DNA of 64,000 nucleotides from Euzebya tangerina (GTDB lineage: Bacteria; Actinomycetota; Nitriliruptoria; Euzebyales; Euzebyaceae), in NCBI RefSeq assembly GCF_003074135.1, contig NZ_PPDK01000001.1:3348001-3412000 (forward strand), written 5' to 3'. The position numbers were made by a program, and so were the translations under genes. Below the pieces are notes generated by a model. That model saw only the letters and a list, made by a program, of their open reading frames with translations. It had not been told where the DNA came from and made no database searches. This document shows positions 26,818 through 34,288 of the stretch, piece by piece; position 1 is the stretch's first letter, and the number at the start of each line of letters is the position of its first letter.

Positions 26818-27746
26818 ATCTTCAGTTGGAGTGGCGTGGAGAGCAGGCTGAACCTGGCGGGCGTCCGGCCGAGGAACTCGCCGTCGGCCTCGACCAGCAT
26901 CGGTGTCTCGGGCGCAACAGCGGCGGTCGCCGACTGCCACTCGGCGATGTGTGGATCTGGCAGGTGTTCGCCGGCGTAGAGCTTGGGGGTGAGGGTGAAC
27001 ACCTGGCTTCTGGTCCCGGTGAAGGCGAGGACGTTGAACAGACCGTCGTCCGGTAGGGCACGCGGGGCGACCTTCATGCCGCCACCGAAGAACTGGCCGT
27101 TGGCCACGACCAGCTCGACCAGCGGGACCGTGGCGGTGGTGCGCTGGAGTTCCAGTGCCACCTCCTGCCGGTTGACCGCCCGGATCGCGGACCAAGCGGC
27201 CAGCAGGTAGCGGACCCGGCCGGTGAATCGTGGGAGTCGAGCGGCGCGGCGCACCACCTGGGCACCCCACCCGACCTGGGCGATGTTGGCGAAGAAGCGG
27301 GTGGTCTCCTCCCCCGTCGCGGGATCGGTGAACGTGGCGACCCCGACGTCCATGCCAACGCTGTCGGTGGTGGTCAGGTGCCGTCGGACCAGTCGCTCGA
27401 TCGGCAGATCGAGCCCGTAGGTGCGCACCAGGTCACAGCCGGAGCCGGCGGCCACCACGGCCAGCACGACATCGGCGGCCCGCGCGCGTCCGTCCTGATC
27501 CAGCAAGCCGTTGACGACCTCGTTTACCGTGCCGTCCCCACCGACAGCGAGGACGTAGCGGCCCCCGTCATCCACGATCTGCCGGGCGAGCTCGGTCGCG
27601 TGTCCGGCGCGGGTGGTCGTGTGCACCCGGTGGTCCAGCCCCTCCGCGTCGAGCTGCCGGGTCAGCTGCGGGATCGTCCGCTTGACGGCGCCTCGCCCCG
27701 CGCGGGGGTTGACGATCAGGTGCAGCGTGCCGAACGGGTGACTCAT
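26814..27746 (-). CDS. diacylglycerol/lipid kinase family protein (YegS/DgkB-like)
   Basis: 310 residues from ATG 27746. The nucleotide-binding motif GGDGTVNEVVNG and the start LHLIVNPRAGRG are diagnostic for the lipid kinase catalytic domain; NGQFFGGGMKVAPRALPDDG is a second conserved block. It phosphorylates diacylglycerol or a related lipid at the membrane. The 3' end overlaps the convergent MocR gene stop by 4 bp. The helicase gene ends 26 bp upstream on the same strand. Confidence 0.9.
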   Translation of the reverse strand: MSHPFGTLHLIVNPRAGRGAVKRTIPQLTRQLDAEGLDHRVHTTTRAGHATELARQIVDDGGRYVLAVGGDGTVNEVVNGLLDQDGRARAADVVLAVVAAGSGCDLVRTYGLDLPIERLVRRHLTTTDSVGMDVGVATFTDPATGEETTRFFANIAQVGWGAQVVRRAARLPRFTGRVRYLLAAWSAIRAVNRQEVALELQRTTATVPLVELVVANGQFFGGGMKVAPRALPDDGLFNVLAFTGTRSQVFTLTPKLYAGEHLPDPHIAEWQSATAAVAPETPMLVEADGEFLGRTPARFSLLSTPLQLKI

Positions 27747-27771
27747 CAGCCCCTCAGGATAGGTGGGGCGA

Positions 27772-30537
27772 CTAGTAGGCGACGACGCCGCGGACCAGCG
27801 ACCGGTTGGCCTCCGCCGCCGTCCGGGCGACATCGCCATCAGCCGCCTCCCGGATCTGGCGAACCAAGTCGGCGACCATCTTGACGGAGCGAACGAAGTC
27901 GCCCGGCGTGAGGTCTGCGGTGCCGAGCGCGGTGTCGAGGTCCGCGCCACGGGCCCAGCGGTACACAACGGCCGCCAGTCCCGCATCGAGGTCCCGCGTT
28001 GCTGGCAGACCGAACTGCGTCTCCAGGTCCACGATGCGCTGGAGGTGGGTCTCGACGGTGTCGACGCGTTCATCGAGCAGCCGGGTGGGGATGTGGGCAG
28101 GCTGCGGCTCCGGCGAGCGGGACTCGAAGGTGAAGATGCTGACGAGCGCGGCCAGCTCGGGGGCGCTCAGTCCGTCGAAGACACCCCATCGGAGGCACTC
28201 GGCCAGGACGAGGTCGGTCTCGCTGTACAGCCCCGCAAGCCGGAGCCCGTGACCGGTCGGGGTGGGCTCGTCATCCAGGTAGTCGAGCTCCTGCAGCAGC
28301 TCGACGATCAGGTTGAAGCGGGTGACCAGGGTCGTCGTGCGGCGGCGGAGGTTGCGTTCCAGCCGGTTCGTGGTCTCCTCCAACTCGTCATGGCGGCGCG
28401 CCCACACGGCGATCTCGGGCAGCTCGGGGTCGCTGTGCACCGGGTGGGCCTTCATGCGCTCCCGGAGCTCGGCGACCTGCCGCGCTGTCGCGTCTTCGAC
28501 GGGAACGTCCTCGCCGCGGCCGTCGCCGGCCGGGGTCACGTCGAAGAGCAGCCGTTGCACCCTCTTGCGGAAGGCCGGTTGCCGGTGCCCGCCATCGGCC
28601 GGCAGTCGCACACGGCCGACCGAGACCGGCGGTCGATCGAACTCGCGAGGACCAACCCGGCTGGATCGGCGGTCATCCGTCACGACCGTGGCCAGCGGTG
28701 TCCCGGACTTCGAGTTGGAGAGCGCCACCACCGCCGCCAGGCGTGTGCTGCCTCGTCGGCCGCCGTCGAGCACGATCACATCCCCTGGGGTCAATGCGTC
28801 GATGGCGTTCTCGATCGCGGTTGATCGTCGGGCCCGGCGGTTCTTGGCGGCGGAGGACTCGATACGAGAGATCTCCTTGCGGATGGCCCAGTACTCGGCA
28901 AAGTCGCCCCGGTCGGAGTGCAGGTGTTTGGCGTACCCCTCCAGCGCCTGCAGGTTCTTCTGGATCTCCGCTCCCTGCCCGCCGGACTGGGCGTCGGCCT
29001 GGAACTGGGCGAAGGACTGCTCCAGCAGATCCACGGCGTCGTCCACCCGGGTCCGTCCCGGTGCGGACGGCGGGGGGCGCCGCAGCAGGTTGACCGCCAT
29101 GTTGTAGGACGGCGCGAAGCGCGAGACCAGCCGTTCCGTGCGACGGCCGACCAGCCCGGCCACCACGGGGAACTCGACGTCGCGCTGGTAGCAGACCACC
29201 GCATGACCCAGCTTGTCCTTGCCGCGACGGCCGGCCCGTCCGGTCAGCTGGGTGAACTGCCCCGGGGTGAGCAGTTCGTGACGCTGGCCGTTCCACTTCT
29301 CCAGTCGTTCGATGACGACGGTCCGGGCGGGCATGTTGATGCCGAGCGCCAGCGTCTCGGTGGCGTAGACCATCTTGACCAGACCGGCGGCGAAGAGCTC
29401 CTCCACCGTCTCCTTGAACGCCGGAACCATGCCGGCATGATGGGCCGCGACGCCCTTCTCCAGCGCGTAGGCCCAGGGGCCGTAGCCGAGGACCTCGAGG
29501 TCCTCTGGCGCCAGATCCGTGGTCCGGCGGTCGATGACCTGGCGGATCTTGCTGCGCTCCTTGTCGGTGGTCAACTCGACCCCGGAGCGGATGACCTGAT
29601 CGACGGCGTCGTCACACCCCTGGCGGCTGAAGATGAAGGTGATGGCAGGCAGCCAGCGACGGTCGGCCAGCATCCGGATCAGGTCGCTGCGACGGGGGTA
29701 GCGCAGCCGCTGACCGGAGGAGACTCGCCGGCCCTTCCGTGTTACGCGGTTCCGTTGGCCGGCCCGACGCTCCATCATCAGGATCTCGGGGTTCGGCTTG
29801 CCGCCGCGGGCCTGCCGGGCCGCTGCCTGGTCGTCGCTGTCCGCCTTCTTGCCGCCGGCGCCCTTGGACCCCTTGCGGAACACCGGATAGAGCTGTTCGT
29901 TGATGGCGTAGTGGTGTTCCAGCGGCACCGGCCGGACCTCCGAGATGACCACGTCACAGCCGCCGCGCACCTCCGCCATCCAGGCCCCGAACTCCTCCGC
30001 ATTCGACACGGTCGCCGAGAGTGCGGCGACGCTGACCGCTGGGGGGAGTTGGACGATGACCTCTTCCCACACCGCGCCGCGTGACCGGTCGCCCAGGTAG
30101 TGCACCTCGTCGAGGACGACGTGCGACAGGCCCTGGAGGGTCGAGGAGCTCTCGTACAGCATGTTGCGGAGGACCTCGGTGGTCATCACCACGATGGGCG
30201 CCTCACCGTTGATCACGTTGTCGCCGGTCAGCAGTCCGACGTTCTGTGCACCGTGGACGGCTTTGAGGTCGCCGTACTTCTGGTTGGACAGCGCCTTGAT
30301 CGGTGTGGTGTAGAAGGCCTTGCGACCGTGCTGCAGCGCCAGCCACAGCGCGAACTCCCCGACCACGGTCTTGCCGGCCCCGGTGGGGGCGGCGACCAGG
30401 ACGCTCCGACCCTCCACCAGGGCCGTGTTGGCCGTGATCTGGAAGTGGTCGAGCGGGTGGTCCAACTGCTCGGCGAACGTGGCCAGCAGTCGGTCGTCAG
30501 CCGGCGCGTCGGCGCCGTGATCGTGAGAGGTGCTCAC
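27772..30537 (-). CDS. DEAD/DEAH box RNA helicase, HelY/Mtr4-like
   Basis: 921 residues from GTG 30537, which overlaps the tatC stop by 4 bp. Walker A is APTGAGKTVV (50-59), Walker B/DEVH is HVVLDEVHYLGD, and motif VI is QLTGRAGRRGKDKLGHAV. The C-terminal ~200 residues match the Ski2-like helical domain. Actinobacterial HelY-type helicases sit after tatAC in the paf cluster, as here. A basic insert at ~220-280 carries RNA-binding-like sequence (RVTRKGRRVSSGQRLR). Probably acts in RNA turnover. Confidence 0.92.
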   Translation of the reverse strand: MSTSHDHGADAPADDRLLATFAEQLDHPLDHFQITANTALVEGRSVLVAAPTGAGKTVVGEFALWLALQHGRKAFYTTPIKALSNQKYGDLKAVHGAQNVGLLTGDNVINGEAPIVVMTTEVLRNMLYESSSTLQGLSHVVLDEVHYLGDRSRGAVWEEVIVQLPPAVSVAALSATVSNAEEFGAWMAEVRGGCDVVISEVRPVPLEHHYAINEQLYPVFRKGSKGAGGKKADSDDQAAARQARGGKPNPEILMMERRAGQRNRVTRKGRRVSSGQRLRYPRRSDLIRMLADRRWLPAITFIFSRQGCDDAVDQVIRSGVELTTDKERSKIRQVIDRRTTDLAPEDLEVLGYGPWAYALEKGVAAHHAGMVPAFKETVEELFAAGLVKMVYATETLALGINMPARTVVIERLEKWNGQRHELLTPGQFTQLTGRAGRRGKDKLGHAVVCYQRDVEFPVVAGLVGRRTERLVSRFAPSYNMAVNLLRRPPPSAPGRTRVDDAVDLLEQSFAQFQADAQSGGQGAEIQKNLQALEGYAKHLHSDRGDFAEYWAIRKEISRIESSAAKNRRARRSTAIENAIDALTPGDVIVLDGGRRGSTRLAAVVALSNSKSGTPLATVVTDDRRSSRVGPREFDRPPVSVGRVRLPADGGHRQPAFRKRVQRLLFDVTPAGDGRGEDVPVEDATARQVAELRERMKAHPVHSDPELPEIAVWARRHDELEETTNRLERNLRRRTTTLVTRFNLIVELLQELDYLDDEPTPTGHGLRLAGLYSETDLVLAECLRWGVFDGLSAPELAALVSIFTFESRSPEPQPAHIPTRLLDERVDTVETHLQRIVDLETQFGLPATRDLDAGLAAVVYRWARGADLDTALGTADLTPGDFVRSVKMVADLVRQIREAADGDVARTAAEANRSLVRGVVAY

Positions 30538-31355
30538 GCGGCAGCGACATCCCGTCGTCCGCGTCCCCGTTCGATCACCTTGGCGAACACGATGCAGATC
30601 TCGTAGAAGCCGGCCAACGGGAGCGCCATCACGCACATCGTGAAGGGGTCCTGCGACGGCGTGATGATCGCTGCGGCGACGAATGCGGAGAAGAAGGCGT
30701 GTCGCCGGTACTTCTTGAGCAGGTCGTGGCTGACGATGTCCATCAGGACCAGGATGGCGATGACCAGGGGGTACTCGAAGCTGATGCCGAAGGCCAGCAT
30801 GGTGCGGATGAGGAAGGTGATGTAGGCCTCGGCGTCGAGCACCGGAACGAAGTCGTCACCGGCGAACTGCAGCAGGAACTCGAGGCCCCGGGGGATGATG
30901 AACAGGCTGAATGCCGCGCCGGCCAGGAACAGCACCTGCGTGAGGATGACGAAGGGGGCGGCGTACTTCTTCTCCTTCGCCTTCAGACCCGGCACGATGA
31001 ACGCCCACAGTTGATAGAACATGATCGGGGCGCCGAAGGTGATGGCGACGATCAGGGCGCCCTTGAGCCGGACGACGAACCCCCCGAGCACGTTGATGAA
31101 GATCAGCTGGCACTCGCCACTGGAGTCCGTCCCGATGCCACCGCGGACCTCCTCGGGCAGTTGGCAGTAGGGGTCGGTGAGAATCTCGGTGACGATGTCG
31201 TTGAAGATGAAGCCGATGACGAAGAAGAAGCCGAAGCCGAGGGTGGCCTTGATCAGGCGACTGCGGAGCTCGGCGAGGTGCTCGAAGAGCGTCATCTCCT
31301 CGCCCTGGTAGTCGTCCCCGTCGGAGGGGACGGCAGGGTCGGCGGTTGCGGTCAT
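30534..31355 (-). CDS. tatC: twin-arginine translocase subunit TatC
   Basis: 273 residues with six transmembrane helices and the family signatures MTLFEHLAELRSRLI and FGISFEYPLVIAI. TatC recognises twin-arginine signal peptides and with TatA exports folded proteins. It has an N-terminal acidic extension (~20 residues). It follows tatA and overlaps the helicase start. Confidence 0.97.
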   Translation of the reverse strand: MTATADPAVPSDGDDYQGEEMTLFEHLAELRSRLIKATLGFGFFFVIGFIFNDIVTEILTDPYCQLPEEVRGGIGTDSSGECQLIFINVLGGFVVRLKGALIVAITFGAPIMFYQLWAFIVPGLKAKEKKYAAPFVILTQVLFLAGAAFSLFIIPRGLEFLLQFAGDDFVPVLDAEAYITFLIRTMLAFGISFEYPLVIAILVLMDIVSHDLLKKYRRHAFFSAFVAAAIITPSQDPFTMCVMALPLAGFYEICIVFAKVIERGRGRRDVAAA

Positions 31356-31405
31356 CGCGTCACGTCGGATCGCCCGCCCGGACGGACGGTGTGTCGAGCG
31401 GCGCT

Positions 31406-31627
31406 CTAGCTCTGGTCGGCCGTGCGGTCGGTCTCTGCCTCGGCGGTGGAGTCGGAGGAGGCTTCGACCTGCAGTGCCTCGTCCTCCTCTCGGGCGTCGG
31501 CAAGGCCACGCTTGAAGCTCGTGATGGTCTTGCCCACCGAGCTGCCGAGTTCAGGCAGCTTGCGGCTCCCGAACAGGAGCAGCGCAAGGACGATAATGCC
31601 GATGATCTCTGGTGCACCAAGACTCAT
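31406..31627 (-). CDS. tatA: twin-arginine translocase subunit TatA
   Basis: 73 residues: one N-terminal transmembrane helix (PEIIGIIVLALLLFG), the FGSRKLPELGSSVGKTI hinge and amphipathic helix, then an acidic tail. Forms the Tat pore. Fifty bases upstream of tatC. No separate tatB is seen nearby. Confidence 0.97.
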   Translation of the reverse strand: MSLGAPEIIGIIVLALLLFGSRKLPELGSSVGKTITSFKRGLADAREEDEALQVEASSDSTAEAETDRTADQS

Positions 31628-31749
31628 GCCGGGATCCTTGTGTGGTCTGGCCGCCTGGAAAGCAGTTCGGGCCGGCGATGACGCCGACCCGGGGATGATG
31701 AATGACTGGTGTGTTGGCGGCTGCCGCCGAGTGTAGCGCCGCTGGGCCG

Positions 31750-32091
31750 CTACTGGTTGGTGAGGTCGGTGAGCTCGTGGAACCAGTCGTCGCTCTTGAG
31801 CGCCTGGTGGAAGTCCAGCAGGTCGTCGTGGGTCAGACGGGGGTGGTCGAAGCGGTCACGCAGACGAACGCGGACGGGCTCCGGCACCACGGGGAGCGCC
31901 GGGACGCCACCGCTGACGAGGAGGCGGACGACACGCTCGTCGGCCGGCTTGCGGACCTCGGAGGCGCAGCTGGGGCAGGCGAACCCGTAGAACGATCCGT
32001 CGGACGCGGAATCATCGACACGAAGCTCGATGTCATCCGGGGTCAGCGCCACCTCACCGCAGGTGGGGCACGTTGCCTTGATCGTGGTCAT
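31750..32091 (-). CDS. zinc-ribbon hypothetical protein between pafC and tatA
   Basis: 113 residues from ATG 32091. An N-terminal zinc ribbon with two CxxC pairs (KATCPTCGEVAL and GFACPSCASEVR) is followed by a basic/hydrophobic segment and a C-terminal part DLLDFHQALKSDDWFHEL. That tail is common in small actinobacterial proteins of unknown function. It occupies the spot between pafC and tatA in the paf-tat cluster and could be a nucleic-acid-binding or regulatory protein (inference). Confidence 0.7.
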   Translation of the reverse strand: MTTIKATCPTCGEVALTPDDIELRVDDSASDGSFYGFACPSCASEVRKPADERVVRLLVSGGVPALPVVPEPVRVRLRDRFDHPRLTHDDLLDFHQALKSDDWFHELTDLTNQ

Positions 32092-32231
32092 GGGGGTCGG
32101 TTTCCTTCTACTCAGCAGGGGTCTGGGGCTGTGTAGAGAGAATCGGCCCGGCGGGTAGCCACCTTGAGGGCTGAAATCGGAAGTTCTTCGCATGGCGCGT
32201 GCGGCCTGCTCAGGCGGCCATCGGACCAGCT

Positions 32232-33164
32232 TCAGGGGTAGGCATCCCGGATGGCTCCGGCCTGCTCCAACCAGCGGTCCACCAGCGCCGGGGGGCGCAC
32301 CACGCGTGCGGATCGCCCCAGCCGCATGAGCAACGAGACGGCCCAATCCAGGCCGGCCGTGCGGAACGACAGCCTGGTCCAGCCGTCATCGGTGACCTCC
32401 CGATCGTCCAGGACCACGTGGTCGCCGACCCAGGCGGCGTGCGGCTGGACGTCGATCACGACCTGTGGGTCGTCGTCGGAGGGGCGGTACAGCGGAGGAG
32501 GGACGTGGTCCGGTGGGGCGGGGGCCCGCTCGGAGGTAACCTCCAGCGCTTGGATCCGGTCGAGCCTGAATGACCGCTGGTGCTGGGCTCGACGACAGAA
32601 GCCCTGCAGGTACCAGGCGCCGCCGACCGACCGGACCGTCCACGGCTCGACCGCTCGATCGGTCACCTCGTCCCTCGTCGGTGACCAGTACCGCAGGTTG
32701 ACGACCCGTGGGTCCGATACCAGAGGCCAGAGCTGGGCCAGGTGATCCTCACCCTCGGTCCGGAGATCCATCGCGACGGGAACCGCGGCCTCCGCGCCCA
32801 GATGTGTCTCCAACTTCTCTATGGCCGTCGACAGCGCCTCGAAGTCAGCCAGAACGCCACTGTCCCGCGCGGCTCGCGCAGCCAACAGCAGCGACAGCCC
32901 CTCCCGCATCGAGATGGCCAGGGGCCGTGAGAAGAACTCGGCCATGCGGACGACGACCTGGCCACCGCTGACCGAGGCTTCGATCAGGTCCCCTCCCCCA
33001 TACCCCGGCAGGCCGCAGTACCCCAGCACATCCAGGTCGTCGAGCACCTCGTTGGGGGTCACCTCGAACCGTCGTGCAACCTCCTCGACGCTGACGCCGG
33101 GGTGCTCCAGCAGCCACGGGACCATGACCAGCACCCGACGCAGCCGGACCAGCGTGGCGTTCAC
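32232..33164 (-). CDS. pafC: WYL-domain regulator PafC
   Basis: 310 residues from GTG 33164, overlapping the pafB stop by 4 bp. N-terminal winged helix (VSVEEVARRFEVTPNEVLDD), then a WYL domain (VEPWTVRSVGGAWYLQGFCR) and a C-terminal WCX-like part. PafB and PafC form a heterodimer that activates the LexA-independent DNA-damage response in mycobacteria; the genes sit with the Pup ligase there too. Confidence 0.93.
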   Translation of the reverse strand: MNATLVRLRRVLVMVPWLLEHPGVSVEEVARRFEVTPNEVLDDLDVLGYCGLPGYGGGDLIEASVSGGQVVVRMAEFFSRPLAISMREGLSLLLAARAARDSGVLADFEALSTAIEKLETHLGAEAAVPVAMDLRTEGEDHLAQLWPLVSDPRVVNLRYWSPTRDEVTDRAVEPWTVRSVGGAWYLQGFCRRAQHQRSFRLDRIQALEVTSERAPAPPDHVPPPLYRPSDDDPQVVIDVQPHAAWVGDHVVLDDREVTDDGWTRLSFRTAGLDWAVSLLMRLGRSARVVRPPALVDRWLEQAGAIRDAYP

Positions 33165-34201
33165 GATGGCGCCCCCGACGGGTGCTCCGCCACAGGAACG
33201 GGCTCGGCCAGGATCTGATCCAGGTGCTCGACCAGGCGGTTGCGAACCGGGTCGGGTCCGACCAGCCGAACGCCAGGTCCGAGCGTGAGCAGCCAGCCGA
33301 TCAGCTCGTCGGGATCCCAGGTGCGGATGGTGAAGCGGCGCCAGCTGCCGGCGCCACCCCCATCGGGCGCCGGAACGCCGGCGCCATCCCGATCGGGCGC
33401 CGGAACGCCGGCGCCACTGCTGCGGCGCGCCACCTGCCACGCGGTCGCCTCATCCGCATCCACCACAGCATCGATGGGCTCACCTGTGGCACCAGGCACC
33501 ACCTCGGCCGGATCCGGGGGGACGTCGGGGACGTCCACGACCCCAGGGTCGCCGGTGGGACGGACCTCGCCGTCGATCCGGTCCAGCCGGAAGGTCCGCT
33601 CCGCGGCCTTGTCGACGTCGACGCCCCGGAGATACCAGCGGCCACGCCAGTGCAGGAGGGCGTGTGGCTCGACCAGCCGTGTGGTCGCCGTGGCTGCCGT
33701 CGCAGTCTGCGCCACCGACCGGTAGGCGAACCGGACACGCTGCTTGGCCAGCAACGCATCGGTCAGCACCGCCCGGTTGGGGGCGTCCATGCCGAGTTCG
33801 AGCGGCACGCGCTGCTGGACGCGCTGCTCCCCGACCAGGTTCGCGTCCACGGCCAGCTTGTCGAGGGCTGGCGCGGCCTCGTCTGCCAGGCCGGTGAGCT
33901 GCACCGACAACGCCAACGCCGTCAGCTCCGTCGGGTCCAGTGCGATCGGCGAGAGGTCGTAGTCCTTCGGGTCGATCCGGTATCCCAGGGTCTCGTCGAA
34001 GCGGTCCAACTTCTCGGTCTCCAGCGGGATTCCCAGTGCACGCAGGTCGGCCTTGTCACGCTCGAACATGCGTCGCCAGGCCGAGTCGCGCTCACCCTGG
34101 TAGCCGGCCACGCGCTGGTTGATCTGATCCACCGTCAGCGGTCGCCGAGTCTCACGCAGGGCAATCACAAGATTTACTAAGCGTTCAAGACGGTCAACCA
34201 C
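33161..34201 (-). CDS. pafB: WYL-domain regulator PafB
   Basis: 346 residues; GTG at 34201 begins VDRLERLVNLVIALRETRRP. N-terminal helix-turn-helix (~1-80), WYL domain around RLVEPHALLHWRGRWYLRGV, and a C-terminal domain. Residues ~270-290 contain a duplicated element (APDRDGAGVPAPDGGGAG) matching a visible tandem DNA repeat (around 33360-33415). Its start is immediately divergent from the class A PBP open frame, so the pafB promoter overlaps that gene's upstream region. Confidence 0.93.
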   Translation of the reverse strand: MVDRLERLVNLVIALRETRRPLTVDQINQRVAGYQGERDSAWRRMFERDKADLRALGIPLETEKLDRFDETLGYRIDPKDYDLSPIALDPTELTALALSVQLTGLADEAAPALDKLAVDANLVGEQRVQQRVPLELGMDAPNRAVLTDALLAKQRVRFAYRSVAQTATAATATTRLVEPHALLHWRGRWYLRGVDVDKAAERTFRLDRIDGEVRPTGDPGVVDVPDVPPDPAEVVPGATGEPIDAVVDADEATAWQVARRSSGAGVPAPDRDGAGVPAPDGGGAGSWRRFTIRTWDPDELIGWLLTLGPGVRLVGPDPVRNRLVEHLDQILAEPVPVAEHPSGAPS

Positions 34202-34288
34202 ATGGTGAAGGGTAGTCGCGGCGGTGGAAGGTTCCGACGTACCGTTGCACCATGGGGGCAGGACCTGCCCGGAGAGTCAAGGGAAACC

